Shown here: piece after piece, positions 53,505 through 62,204 of the stretch
Layout: the number at the start of each line of letters is the position of its first letter
How positions within the stretch are numbered: position 1 is the stretch's first letter
Assembly (NCBI RefSeq): GCF_902706225.1
Contig: NZ_CACSKB010000019.1
Coordinates: 1 to 64,000, forward strand
Length of the DNA stretch: 64,000 nt
Direction of reading: 5' to 3'
Source of the DNA: Microbacterium sp. 18062
Lineage (GTDB): Bacteria > Actinomycetota > Actinomycetes > Actinomycetales > Microbacteriaceae
Program-made: the position numbers and the translations under genes
The notes under the pieces: model-generated
The model's input: only the letters and a program-made list of their open reading frames with translations
What the model was told of the DNA's origin: nothing
The model's database searches: none

Positions 53505-54607
53505 CGCCCGACGCCGAGGGTGCCGCCATCCCGCTCGTCGTCCACGACAGGGGCCGGGAGTGGACCGTCTCCCGCGCCTGGCCGACGGATGCCGCGCCGG
53601 GCGGCCGCGCCGCGGTGCTCGAGCTGCGCACGGCTCGGTCCGAGGACGTGCGGGCGGGGCGATGGGACGAGCGGGACGGGGCGCGGCCGGGTCCCTGGCG
53701 GGAGGACCCGCGTCTGCCGGCGCTCGCCGGGGTCGCCCGCGAGGGAACCGTCGTCTCCCATCGCGCGGGGCGACGCGCCGTCGTGCGCGCGGCGGACGGG
53801 AGCTCCTTCCTCAAGGTCGTGCGGCCCGGTCGCGCCCCGGCCGTCGTCGAGCGCCACGAGGACGCCGCATCCTTCGGCGAGGCCTTCCGGATGCCGCGCA
53901 TGCGCAGGGACGCCGCGGACGAGGATGCCGGCGTCGTGCGGTTCGAGGCGCTTCCGGGGCGGACCCTGCACGCGCTCGGCACCGACCCCGGGACGGATGG
54001 GGCACGGTGGGCCCGGGTGTGGGACGAGTGGGCGGACGCGTGGTGCGACCTCGGCGGGCGGGGAGCGGGTGCGGGCGGACACACGACGGGTCCCATGGGC
54101 CGGCAGGCCGCCATCCGTGTGCACACCGCCGCGGACGAGGCGGACATCGTGCGCCGATGGGCCGGCCACGCCGCCCGCGAGCGGGGCTCCGCGGAGGCGA
54201 TCCATGCGGCCTCGGCGCGGATCGCGCGCGCGCTCGGCGAGGGCCCCGCCGGGCGGCTCGTGCCGGCGCACCGCGATCTGCACGACAAGCAGATCCTCTA
54301 CGCCCCCGGTGAGCCGCTGGGCCTGCTCGACCTCGACACGGCGAGCCTCGCCGAGCCGGCGCTCGATCTCGGCAACCTGCGCGCGCACGCGGCGCTGCGG
54401 GCGCAACAGGGGCTGTGGCCCGAGGGCTTCGCCGGTACCGTGGGGGCGCGGGTGGACGCGGTGGCCGATCGCGTCGGCGCCGCCCCCGAGCGGCTCGCCG
54501 CCTACGAGGACGCCGCCCGGTTCCGGCTGGCGTGCCTCTACCTGTTCCGTCCGCGCTGGCGGCCGCTCGCCGAACGTCTCCTCGCCGGGATCGTCGCCGG
54601 ACGGTGA
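53501..54607 (+). CDS. Aminoglycoside-phosphotransferase-like kinase, second of two
   Basis: A 368-residue APH-fold kinase, clearly different from its neighbour. The catalytic loop is His257-Arg-Asp259 in VPAHRDLHDKQILYAPG, and the metal Asp277 is in LLDLDTASLAEPALDLGNL. The N-terminal region (DRGREWTVSRAWPTD ... ELRTARSEDVRAGRW) is atypical. The ATG overlaps the stop before it (ATGA). It ends the six-gene unit eight bases before a strong hairpin. Confidence 0.82.
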   Translation: MTPDAEGAAIPLVVHDRGREWTVSRAWPTDAAPGGRAAVLELRTARSEDVRAGRWDERDGARPGPWREDPRLPALAGVAREGTVVSHRAGRRAVVRAADGSSFLKVVRPGRAPAVVERHEDAASFGEAFRMPRMRRDAADEDAGVVRFEALPGRTLHALGTDPGTDGARWARVWDEWADAWCDLGGRGAGAGGHTTGPMGRQAAIRVHTAADEADIVRRWAGHAARERGSAEAIHAASARIARALGEGPAGRLVPAHRDLHDKQILYAPGEPLGLLDLDTASLAEPALDLGNLRAHAALRAQQGLWPEGFAGTVGARVDAVADRVGAAPERLAAYEDAARFRLACLYLFRPRWRPLAERLLAGIVAGR

Positions 54608-54614
54608 TCCCGGC

Positions 54615-54685
54615 GAAACAGGACATCTCCCCAGGACAGGACGATGTCAGCCGAACCGTCCTGTCCTGGGGAGATCTCCTGTTCC
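54615..54685. terminator. 29-bp hairpin at the end of the glycan cassette
   Basis: Arms at 54615-54643 and 54657-54685 (GAAACAGGACATCTCCCC... and its complement) pair over 29 bp with about two mismatches and a 13-nt loop. It lies between the end of the cassette and the end of the opposing small-gene trio. This position fits a bidirectional terminator without a U-tract. It contains GACATCT, like the other palindromic elements. Confidence 0.7.
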
Positions 54686-54749
54686 GGCACGGTCGGCCCC
54701 GGTCACGTCCCGCCGCGACTGCCGGCCGGTGCGGGACGGTCAGCGCCGA

Positions 54750-55022
54750 TCAGCGCACGTACAGGCGGATGGCGCCCCACACCGCGAGCCCCACGGCCGC
54801 TGCCGCCCCGACCACCGCTGCGGTCGCGGCGACCGGTTCGGTGCGGGCGAAGTGGCGGAGCCGGGTGACGCGCTTCTGGGTGGCGCGGCCCACGCGGCGC
54901 GGCAGGTTGCCCTTCTCCTCGATCGCAGCGAGCGTGGCCTTGAGCTCCGCGCGCGCCTTCTCGACCGGGTCGGTGATGCCGAGCGGGACGCCCGTGCGGG
55001 GGACGGGGATGGGTGCGCTCAT
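54750..55022 (-). CDS. Small DUF3618-like membrane-anchored protein
   Basis: A 90-residue protein, last of a three-gene operon. It has an amphipathic segment DPVEKARAELKATLAAIEEK that resembles DUF3618, and one C-terminal hydrophobic helix (AATAAVVGAAAAVGLAVWGA). The ATG overlaps the stop of the upstream gene (ATGA). These trios are common in actinobacteria, and their function is not established. Confidence 0.78.
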   Translation of the reverse strand: MSAPIPVPRTGVPLGITDPVEKARAELKATLAAIEEKGNLPRRVGRATQKRVTRLRHFARTEPVAATAAVVGAAAAVGLAVWGAIRLYVR

Positions 55023-55420
55023 TCGCCTGCCTCCTTGACGGTGCGTACGTCTTCCGCGATGGCGGCTGCCGGGTTGCCCTTGCCGATGCGCTTGAACCGG
55101 AGGAACCCGAGCAGCGCGAGGAGGATCGCCAGCAGCAGCATCGCGCCGAAGACGACGAGCGCCGACAGCCAGACCGGCCACCACGACGAGAGCCCGGCGA
55201 TCACGAAGGCGCCGAGCGCCGGCACCGACCAGAACAGGATGAAGAGCGCGCCGACGACCCAGCCGGCGCCGATCCCGGCGTTCTTGGCCGCCTTGGACAG
55301 CCACGCCTTCGCGGCGTCGACCTCGGCGACGACGAGGTTGCGGACGAGTTCGGGGATCTCGCCGACGAGGGTCAGCAGGCTCTCGTCGGAGCGGTCCCGG
55401 AAGCCACGGGGGGTTGTCAT
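55019..55420 (-). CDS. Phage-holin-superfamily (DUF1469) membrane protein
   Basis: A 133-residue protein with an N-terminal amphipathic helix (LLTLVGEIPELVRNLVVAEV) and two long hydrophobic helices around residues 48-72 and 80-108. This is the layout of the DUF1469/Phage_holin_3_6 family, which occurs in many actinobacteria outside phages. The C-terminal tail is charged. It is coupled to its neighbours by overlap or a 3-nt gap. Confidence 0.82.
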   Translation of the reverse strand: MTTPRGFRDRSDESLLTLVGEIPELVRNLVVAEVDAAKAWLSKAAKNAGIGAGWVVGALFILFWSVPALGAFVIAGLSSWWPVWLSALVVFGAMLLLAILLALLGFLRFKRIGKGNPAAAIAEDVRTVKEAGE

Positions 55421-55423
55421 CGC

Positions 55424-55849
55424 TTACTTCCCGTTCGAGGAACCGCCGGTGGAACGCTTCGCGCCGGAGCCGGATGCGGCGCCGCGCGCGCGCGCGGCGG
55501 TCTTCTTCACCGCGGCCTCGGCCGCATCCGCCGAGGTCTCCGCGGCATCCGCGACGTCGTCCGTGGCGTCCTTGCCCGCATCCAGGGCGGCGTCGAGCCG
55601 CTCACCGGGCGTTCCGTTCGTGGTGGCCGCCTTCGTCACCTTGACCGCGCCGTTCCAGAGGGCCGTCGGCAGTGCGAGCAGCGCGGACTTGCCGAGCTCC
55701 TGCACCTTCGCGACCTGCTTCTGCACGGGGTCGAGGTTCCAGACCTTCTCGGCCTGCTCCTTGATCTGCTCGTAGCGTTCGCGCCCGGCGCGCGTTCCGA
55801 GCACGTAGCCCGCGGCCAGTCCGATGACGAGTCCTACCTTGCCCCTCAT
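55424..55849 (-). CDS. YtxH-like small envelope protein
   Basis: A 141-residue protein starting MRGKVGLVIGLAAGYVLGTR AGRERYEQI, a short membrane segment followed by a long Ala/Lys/Asp-rich helix typical of YtxH-like stress proteins. The C-terminal ~70 residues are low-complexity (Ala, Asp, Lys, Ser). It is the first gene of the trio. GGAG lies upstream of the ATG. Confidence 0.8.
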   Translation of the reverse strand: MRGKVGLVIGLAAGYVLGTRAGRERYEQIKEQAEKVWNLDPVQKQVAKVQELGKSALLALPTALWNGAVKVTKAATTNGTPGERLDAALDAGKDATDDVADAAETSADAAEAAVKKTAARARGAASGSGAKRSTGGSSNGK

Positions 55850-55940
55850 GGGGTCTCCTCACAGTCGGGATGGATGGAGCTGATCTGCCATCACAGAGTA
55901 GTCCCGTATGCCGCTATCGGCATCCGCTTGACAAGAAGCG

Positions 55941-57542
55941 TCACACCTGAGACCCGGGCGTCCTCCAGAGCACCGCGCGGCGCACCCGATCGGCCTCCGC
56001 GGCGGCGTCCGGCACCACCTGCGCGAGGCCGGTCCCGGAGAGCCAGGCACCGACCGCGCCGAGACCCGGAACGGCGCGGATCGCGCCGCGCGCGGCGGCG
56101 ACGGCGGCAGGTCGTCCGATGACCGATCCGGGCTGCGACTGCACGTACCTCTCGCGGTGCGCGCCCCGCAGCTGCGCGGGCTCGAGAGCGACGCCGAGCA
56201 GCGCGGACGCCTCGCGGAGCGCGAGCGCCCCCGCGGCCTCGTCGTCGAGCCCCGCGGTGGCGGGAGCCTCGTCCTGGGCGCCGAACGAGACGCGCACGAC
56301 GTGCACGCCGTCGCCCGCGGCGCGCGCGACCCACTCCCATTTCGCCGTGGCGTGGGTGAGGGCCTTCGCGGCCGACGAGTGCGGCACCGTGAGCACCCCG
56401 TTCCCGCGCGGATGCGCATCGAGAGCGGATGCGGCGAGCACGAGCGTCACGATCTCGACGACCGGTGCGGGGGCGGGGTGCGGGTCGAGCGCGGGCACCA
56501 CCGGCACGAGCAGCCCGCGCGCGGACGCCTCGGGCACCGCGACCACGACGACGTCCGCCGGCACCCCGTACCGCCCGGCCGGCTCGTGCGGCTCGGCGGG
56601 CTCCTGCGGAGCGGACTCCTCCTGCCGGGCGGGCTCCTGCAGCGCGGGCTCCTCGCCGGCGACCCGCACGGTCCAGCCGTCGTCCTCACCGTGCTCGACC
56701 GCGGTGACGGGGGAATCGGTGCGCACCTCGGCGCCGAGCTCCGCCAGTCTCGCGAGCAGCGCGTCGACGAGCCGGGTCATGCCGCCCTCGAGGCCCGCGA
56801 CCGCGCCGCCCGGGGCGACGTCGCGTCCGTCGCGCAGCTGCGCGACGGCGCCGGTCAGCGACCCCGCTCGGGTGAGCGCGGCGTTCAGACCGGGCGCTGC
56901 GATGTCCACGTCGATGTCGTCGGGTCGTGCGGAGTACACGCCGCCGGTCACCGGGGCGACGAGCCGGTCGAGCACGGGGGCGCCCATGCGGCTGCGCACG
57001 AGGTGTCCGAGGCTGCGGTCGTGCCCGATGGTGAGCGGCGGGCGCAGGCGGTCGAGGTAGGCGCGCCACACGCCGCCCCAGCCGATGATGCGGCGCACGG
57101 CCGGGTCGAAGGGGTTGTCCGGGATGCCGAGCACGCCGCCCTTCGGCAGGGGCGCCGCGGCTCCCCCGGGAAGCCCCGCGACCCAGGCTCCGTGCGACGC
57201 CGGGGTGACGACCGCATCCGCGAGGCCGAGCTCGTCGACGAGCGCCCGCACGCCGCCGCCCCGGGTCGCGAAGCTCTCGGCGCCCACGTCGAGGCGCAGT
57301 CCCGCGACCTCGGCCGCGCGGACGACCCCGCCCGCCCGCTCCGCGGCCTCGAGCACCGTCACCGTCATGCCGATCTTGGCGAACTCGAGCGCCGCCACGA
57401 GACCCCCGACGCCGCCGCCGACGACGACCGCGCGGGTGTCGCGCGCGGTCGAGGCGAGCGCGCGGAGCGGCCCGACCTCGCTCAGCGGGTCGCGGGGCTC
57501 GAGGCCGCCGACCTGCGGCTCGCCCGGCTCGGCGCCGCTCAC
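55941..57542 (-). CDS. hemG: Protoporphyrinogen/coproporphyrinogen III oxidase
   Basis: A 533-residue FAD enzyme (HemY/CgoX type) that oxidises coproporphyrinogen III to coproporphyrin III in the HemQ pathway. The FAD-binding motif [20 protein letters not shown] lies near residue 40, after an unusual hydrophilic N-terminus. Other blocks are [14 protein letters not shown] and [13 protein letters not shown]. An inserted Glu/Pro/Gln-rich repeat ([13 protein letters not shown] region) lies near residue 305. It overlaps the hemE stop (GTGA). Ferrochelatase, its partner step, is not in the window. Confidence 0.9.
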   Translation of the reverse strand: MSGAEPGEPQVGGLEPRDPLSEVGPLRALASTARDTRAVVVGGGVGGLVAALEFAKIGMTVTVLEAAERAGGVVRAAEVAGLRLDVGAESFATRGGGVRALVDELGLADAVVTPASHGAWVAGLPGGAAAPLPKGGVLGIPDNPFDPAVRRIIGWGGVWRAYLDRLRPPLTIGHDRSLGHLVRSRMGAPVLDRLVAPVTGGVYSARPDDIDVDIAAPGLNAALTRAGSLTGAVAQLRDGRDVAPGGAVAGLEGGMTRLVDALLARLAELGAEVRTDSPVTAVEHGEDDGWTVRVAGEEPALQEPARQEESAPQEPAEPHEPAGRYGVPADVVVVAVPEASARGLLVPVVPALDPHPAPAPVVEIVTLVLAASALDAHPRGNGVLTVPHSSAAKALTHATAKWEWVARAAGDGVHVVRVSFGAQDEAPATAGLDDEAAGALALREASALLGVALEPAQLRGAHRERYVQSQPGSVIGRPAAVAAARGAIRAVPGLGAVGAWLSGTGLAQVVPDAAAEADRVRRAVLWRTPGSQV

Positions 57543-58660
57543 GCGTCCGCCTCGCGGGCGAGCGCGACGATCCGGGTGAGCACGTCGGGATCGGTCTCGG
57601 GGGGCACGCCGTGCCCGAGGTTCAGGATGTGCGCGCGGGCGGCGCGTCCGCGCGCGATCACGTCGCGCACGTGCGTCTCGATCACGTGCCAGGGCGCCTG
57701 CAGGAGCGCCGGATCGATGTTGCCCTGGACGGTGACGTCCGCGCCGAGCACGGTGACCGCCTCGTCGAGGGGGGTGCGCCAGTCGACGCCCACGGCGTCC
57801 GTCGTGCCGTCCAGCCGCATGTCGGCGAGCAGGTGCGCCGTGCCGACGCCGAAGTGGATGCGCGGCGCGTCGACGCCGGCGAGCGCCGCCCGGGAGTGGG
57901 GCGCGACGAACGCGCGGTAGTCCGCGACCGACAGCGACCCCGCCCAGGAGTCGAACAGCTGCACGGCCGAGGCTCCCGCATCCGTCTGGGCGCGCAGGAA
58001 CCCCTGCGAGACACGGGCGAGCCACCCGGCGAGCGCGTGCCAGGCCTCGGGGTCGGCGTGCATCATGGCGCGGGCGCGCAGGTGCTCCTTCGAGGGACCG
58101 CCCTCGACGAGGTAGGCGGCGAGGGTGAAGGGCGCCCCCGCGAACCCGATGAGCGGCGTGGCGCCGAGCTCGCCGGTGACGATGCGCACGGCCTCGCGCA
58201 CGGGCTCCGCGGCCACGGAGACCGCGTCGGGGTCGATCGCGACGATCTTCGCGACGTCGGATGCGGTGCGCACCGGGTCGGCGAAGACCGGGCCGCGGCC
58301 GGGCTCGATCTCCACCGCGATGCCCGCGAGCCGCAGCGGCACCACGATGTCGCTGAAGAAGATGCCGGCATCCACGCCGTGCCGGCGGACGGGCTGCAGG
58401 GTGATCTCGGCGGCGAGGTCGGGGGTGAGGCAGGCGTCCAGCATCCGGGTGCCGACGCGGAGGTCCCGGTACTCGGGCAGCGACCGTCCGGCCTGGCGCA
58501 TGAACCAGACCGGCAGCCGGTCGGTGCGCTGGCCGCGGATGGCACGCACCAGCGCCGAGGCCGCGGGACCGGGCTCTCCCGCCACCGGTGCGGGAGAGCC
58601 CGGGAGGCCCGGGGCGGATGCGGAGGCGTCGACGGGCACGGACGAGGCTGCGGAGCTCAC
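57539..58660 (-). CDS. hemE: Uroporphyrinogen decarboxylase
   Basis: A 373-residue enzyme that removes four carboxyl groups from uroporphyrinogen III to give coproporphyrinogen III. Diagnostic blocks are [49 protein letters not shown], and the C-terminal [17 protein letters not shown] prefer the GTG at 58660 because GGGAGG lies eight bases upstream; a GTG two codons earlier is poorly spaced. It leads hemE-hemG, divergent from hemA. Confidence 0.95.
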   Translation of the reverse strand: MSSAASSVPVDASASAPGLPGSPAPVAGEPGPAASALVRAIRGQRTDRLPVWFMRQAGRSLPEYRDLRVGTRMLDACLTPDLAAEITLQPVRRHGVDAGIFFSDIVVPLRLAGIAVEIEPGRGPVFADPVRTASDVAKIVAIDPDAVSVAAEPVREAVRIVTGELGATPLIGFAGAPFTLAAYLVEGGPSKEHLRARAMMHADPEAWHALAGWLARVSQGFLRAQTDAGASAVQLFDSWAGSLSVADYRAFVAPHSRAALAGVDAPRIHFGVGTAHLLADMRLDGTTDAVGVDWRTPLDEAVTVLGADVTVQGNIDPALLQAPWHVIETHVRDVIARGRAARAHILNLGHGVPPETDPDVLTRIVALAREADA

Positions 58661-58697
58661 CCCCACATCCTCCCACCCGTCGCTGACCGCACGCCGG

Positions 58698-58870
58698 GGC
58701 GAAAGCCCGATCGCTGCCCTTCGCCTCGGAACGTTGCTCCTCGCTCAGGAACCGCGAGCGCAGCGAGACCACGGTCGCTGAGCGAGCGCAGCGAGACGAA
58801 GCGCCCACCGGAACGGGTGCACCGCGCCCCTTCGTCTCGTCGCTTCGCTCCCCGCCCAGGGACCGAGCGG
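58698..58870. repeat. Dispersed intergenic repeat between hemE and hemA
   Basis: The 347-nt gap 58661-59007 has no gene. Three related modules fill much of it. One runs from GGGGCGAAAGCCCGATCGC through CTTCGCCTCGGAACGTTGCT and CCTCGCTCAGGAACCGCGAG (58698-58769). A second reads CGCTGAGCGAGCGCAGCGAG ACGAAG (about 58775-58800). The third starts CCTTCGTCTCGTCGCTTCGC (58829-58870). They are the same family as at 15746 and 18112. The second module is complementary to the others, so the stretch can fold. Confidence 0.72.
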
Positions 58871-58995
58871 GCGATCTCATGAGACGACTTCGCATACGCG
58901 CACGCACACGGGGGCCTGCCGCCCCCGCTGCCCCCGGCCGCGGGAGGCGGATGCAGGCAAGGGCACCCTTCGCGGCGGGCCCGGGACGGCGGGCG

Positions 58996-59001
58996 TAGAA
59001 T
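58996..59001 (+). promoter_or_regulatory. Putative -10 box of hemA
   Basis: TAGAAT, the best -10 match in the window, is followed by exactly six bases and GTG at 59008. This predicts a leaderless hemA message. Confidence 0.6.
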
Positions 59002-59007
59002 GCAGGG

Positions 59008-60342
59008 GTGTTGCTGTGTGTGAGCGCGAGTCACAAGACCGCGTCCTTCGACCTCCTCGAGCGGCTCAGCATCCACCCCACCCGCATCGCGCCCCTCATC
59101 GCCGCGCACGACGAATGCGTGCAGGGCGCGGTCGTGGTCGCGACCTGCAACCGCTTCGAGGCGTACGTCGACATGGACGAGCCGGTGACCGCGGCCGGCG
59201 CCGTCGGCCTCGAGGCCGCGATGACCGCGATCGAGAACGCGACCGGCGTGCCCGCCGCCGAGATCTCGGCGTCCTCCGAGGTCATCTCCGGGTCCGCCGT
59301 CGCAGAGCACCTCTTCTCCGTGGCGTCCGGGCTCGAGTCTGTGGTCGTCGGCGAGGGCGAGATCGCAGGCCAGGTGCGTCGTGCCCTCACCGAGGCCCGC
59401 ACCGACGGCACGACCTCGCCCGAGCTCGAGCGCCTCTTCCAGCGCGCGTCCGAGGCGCAGCGCGACGTCAAGAACGCGACCGCCCTGGGACGCGCGGGCC
59501 GTTCGCTCGTGCGGCTCTCGCTCGACCTCGCGGCCAGCCGCATCCCGGACTGGGCGCGCCTGCGGGTGCTGCTGGTGGGCACCGGCGCGTACGCGGCCGC
59601 GACGCTCGCCGCGCTCCGCGACCGCGGGGCGTCCGACATCACGGTGCACTCCCCGTCCGGCCGCGGCGAGAAGTTCGCCCGCAAGCACGGCATCGGGTGG
59701 GCGGATGCGGACGCCTATCCGTCCGCGGCGCGCATGTCCGACCTCATCATCACCTGCACCACGGCCGAGCACCACGTGCTCGACGCGGCGCTCCTCGGCG
59801 GCGGCTCAGCCGGCTCGGGCTCGGCGGCAGGCGCGCCCTCGTGCCCGGTCGCGCACGAGGGCGCGCGGCGGCTGGTCATCGATCTCGGACTCCCCCGCAA
59901 CGTCGACCCCGACGTCGCGGCCGTGCCGAACACCGATCTGCTCGACCTCGAGACGATCCGCGTGCACGCGCCTCTCGAAGAGCTGCAGGCGACGGATGCG
60001 GCCCGCGCCCTCGTGCAGGACGCCGCCCGCCGCTTCGTCGTGCTCGGCGAGCGCCGCACCGTGGCGCCGGCGGTCGTGGCGCTGCGCTCGCACGTGTTCG
60101 AGCTGCTCGAGTCGGAGATCGACCGCGCGCGCGGCAAGGGCGACGACGGCCGCACCGAGCAGGCGCTCCGCCACCTCGTCGGCCGCCTGCTGCACACCCC
60201 GACGACCCGGGCTCACGAGCTGGCCGAGCAGGGCCGTGCCGACGCCTACGTCGAGGCGCTCGAGACGCTCTTCGAGATCCGCGTGGACATCGAGGCCGAT
60301 GAGGCTCGCGACCACGACGACCGCGCCGACCTCGCCGGCTGA
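59008..60342 (+). CDS. hemA: Glutamyl-tRNA reductase
   Basis: A 444-residue NADPH enzyme that reduces glutamyl-tRNA to glutamate-1-semialdehyde, the first committed step of C5-pathway heme synthesis. It starts LLCVSASHKTASFDLLERLS. It has the nucleophile Cys47 in VVVATCNRFEAYVD, then EVISGSAVAEHLFSVASGLE SVVVGEGEI and a Rossmann motif VLLVGTGAYAAATL. The C-terminal dimerisation helices are complete. It is divergent from hemE-hemG. Confidence 0.96.
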   Translation: MLLCVSASHKTASFDLLERLSIHPTRIAPLIAAHDECVQGAVVVATCNRFEAYVDMDEPVTAAGAVGLEAAMTAIENATGVPAAEISASSEVISGSAVAEHLFSVASGLESVVVGEGEIAGQVRRALTEARTDGTTSPELERLFQRASEAQRDVKNATALGRAGRSLVRLSLDLAASRIPDWARLRVLLVGTGAYAAATLAALRDRGASDITVHSPSGRGEKFARKHGIGWADADAYPSAARMSDLIITCTTAEHHVLDAALLGGGSAGSGSAAGAPSCPVAHEGARRLVIDLGLPRNVDPDVAAVPNTDLLDLETIRVHAPLEELQATDAARALVQDAARRFVVLGERRTVAPAVVALRSHVFELLESEIDRARGKGDDGRTEQALRHLVGRLLHTPTTRAHELAEQGRADAYVEALETLFEIRVDIEADEARDHDDRADLAG

Positions 60343-60449
60343 CCCCCTCCGCAACGGCGCAACGGACACCAGCCGCGAGACCCTCACTCACGACGGGCGG
60401 TTTCCGGCGGCGGTGGATCTCGACGGGGCGCGCACGGAAGGATGAGGGG

Positions 60450-60500
60450 ATGGACACGCACATCGCGAGGCAGGACATGACGGTCGCGGCGGGCGCATGA
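60450..60500 (+). CDS. Possible 16-residue leader peptide
   Basis: ATG at 60450, preceded by a purine tract GGAAGGATGAGGGG, opens a 16-codon frame (MDTHIARQDMTVAAGA). It stops by ATGA overlap with the SDR gene at 60497. This could serve translational coupling. There is no recognisable pattern of rare or repeated codons, so it may be chance. Confidence 0.35.
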   Translation: MDTHIARQDMTVAAGA

Positions 60501-61237
60501 GCCCCCTGCCGTCCTTCGTCGTCACCGGGGCCGGCAGCGGCGTCGGCAGCGCGATCGCCGAGCACCTCGCCTCGATCGGGCACGTCGTGAACCTCGACCC
60601 TGCTCCCGTCCACAGCACCAATCCGCGCGTGCGCCACCTCGAAGGCGACGCGGGCGATGCGGCGGCGACGGCGGCCGCGGCCGAGCTCGCGGAGCAGCAC
60701 GGGCCCCTCGCCGGCTGGGTGAACAACGCCGCGGTCTTCCGGGACGCCGGTCTCGCCACGGCGACGGCGGAGCAGATCTCCGCGCTCATCGGCCTCAACC
60801 TCGGCCTCGCGGTGGTCGGATGCCACACGGCGGTGCGACACTTCCTCGCTCATTCGCGTCCGGGCTCGATCGTCAACGTCTCGTCGCACCAGGCGCAGCG
60901 TCCCGTCCGGGGCGCGTTGCCCTACGCGACGGCCAAGGCCGCGGTCGAAGGGCTCACCCGCGCGGCGGCCGTCGACCACGGCCCCGACGGCATCCGGGTC
61001 AACGCGGTGGCGCTCGGATCGATCGCGACGGCCCGCTACGAGGAGTACCGTGCGCAGCATCCCACGGCCGACGAGCACCTGGCCGCGCTGCATCCGTTGG
61101 GGCACGTCGGCCGGCCCCTCGACGTCGCGCAGGCCGTGGCGTTCCTGCTCTCGCCCGAGTCGGCCTTCATCACGGGCGCCGTCCTCCCCGTCGACGGCGG
61201 CCGCGCGGTTCTCGGGCCGGACCCCGAGAGCACGTAG
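60497..61237 (+). CDS. SDR family oxidoreductase
   Basis: A 246-residue classical short-chain dehydrogenase. It has the cofactor motif VVTGAGSGVGSAIA, VNNAAVF, the catalytic Ser region IVNVSSHQAQ and Tyr-Lys in LPYATAKAAVEG. The C-terminal block SAFITGAVLPVDGGRAV is typical. The substrate is unknown. It may be coupled to the 16-codon frame just upstream. It is followed by an alpha/beta hydrolase on the same strand. Confidence 0.9.
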   Translation: MSPLPSFVVTGAGSGVGSAIAEHLASIGHVVNLDPAPVHSTNPRVRHLEGDAGDAAATAAAAELAEQHGPLAGWVNNAAVFRDAGLATATAEQISALIGLNLGLAVVGCHTAVRHFLAHSRPGSIVNVSSHQAQRPVRGALPYATAKAAVEGLTRAAAVDHGPDGIRVNAVALGSIATARYEEYRAQHPTADEHLAALHPLGHVGRPLDVAQAVAFLLSPESAFITGAVLPVDGGRAVLGPDPEST

Positions 61238-61279
61238 GCACGCCCGGCGCCGAACATCAGGTCGTGCGAGGCTGGCACG

Positions 61280-62098
61280 GTGCACCTCGACCATCCGGAC
61301 CTGCCGACCGCCGTCACCGCGCTCGGGAACGTCGACGGAGAGCCGATCATCGTCATCCCCGGCGGACCGTGCCGGGGGCCCGAGTACCTGGTCGACCTCG
61401 CCGGCCTCGGGGACTCCCACCCCCTCCTCGTCATGCACCCGCGCGGGACGCCCCGGAGCGGCGGACTGTCCCGCGGATGGTGGTCCGACGCCGACGACGT
61501 GATCGCCCTGGCCGACGCGCTCGGCCAGGGCAGCGTGAACCTGCTGGCCCATTCGGCCGGCACGCGCCTCGCTCTCGCCACGGCGACCCGATTCCCGGAG
61601 CGTGTCCGTTCGCTGGCGCTCGTGACCCCGCCGGCATCCTGGCTGAGCGGCACGCCGCATGACGGAGAGGAGATCGCCGCCGGCCGCGCCGAGGCCGACG
61701 TCGCCGCGGCGCTCGTATCGATGGCGAACGACGATCCGACCGCCGAAGAGGCCTTCCGGGAGTCCTTCCGCCGACAGGCACCGGCGAGCTACGCACGATG
61801 GACCGACGTCGAGCGGGCACACGCGGAGGTCGGGGCGATCAGTCTGGCCGCGGCATCCGCCTGGTTCACCGACATTCCCGCGGACGCCGTCACACGCATC
61901 CGGGCCGCGACCCTCCCGCCGACTCTCGTGATCGGCGGCGACCAGGACCTCCTCACCGGCGTGCGGCCGGTCAGGGACTACGCCGACGCACTCGGCGGCG
62001 ATCTGTCGCTCATCGCCGACTGCGGCCACTATCCGTGGATCGAGCAGCCCGAGGTCTTCCAGCGGCTCGTCGACGCCTGGCTCGCCGCCCACCGCTGA
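61280..62098 (+). CDS. Alpha/beta hydrolase, proline-iminopeptidase-like
   Basis: A 272-residue alpha/beta hydrolase. The oxyanion-hole segment is IVIPGGPCRGPEYL. The nucleophile Ser is in VNLLAHSAGTRLALA. A late Asp lies in LVIGGDQDLLTGV and the catalytic His in IADCGHYPWIEQPE. The arrangement fits the proline iminopeptidase/haloperoxidase group. The GTG start follows a GAGGCT hexamer by six bases, which weakly resembles the leaderless pattern. Confidence 0.85.
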   Translation: MHLDHPDLPTAVTALGNVDGEPIIVIPGGPCRGPEYLVDLAGLGDSHPLLVMHPRGTPRSGGLSRGWWSDADDVIALADALGQGSVNLLAHSAGTRLALATATRFPERVRSLALVTPPASWLSGTPHDGEEIAAGRAEADVAAALVSMANDDPTAEEAFRESFRRQAPASYARWTDVERAHAEVGAISLAAASAWFTDIPADAVTRIRAATLPPTLVIGGDQDLLTGVRPVRDYADALGGDLSLIADCGHYPWIEQPEVFQRLVDAWLAAHR

Positions 62099-62204
62099 CC
62101 GGCTCCGGATCGCCGAGCCCGGCCTCGATCCGGCCCGCTCGACCGCTCTGCACCGCTCCTGCTGCGTACGACAACCGCCGGATCGGCGGCCGGGGTCGCT
62201 GACG

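Noticed and set aside
52302-54607. Antibiotic resistance by the APH-like kinases
   Set aside because: They are coupled to glycosyltransferases and an exporter, and sequence features do not match known aminoglycoside-modifying enzymes beyond the fold.
46892-54607. Recent horizontal transfer of the glycan cassette
   Set aside because: GC content, codon use and start/stop overlap style look the same as the neighbours, and no mobile-element ends are seen. Old acquisition remains possible.
55019-55420. Holin-family protein as a sign of a prophage
   Set aside because: No lysin, structural or integrase genes are near, and DUF1469 proteins with YtxH-like partners are common chromosomal genes in actinobacteria.
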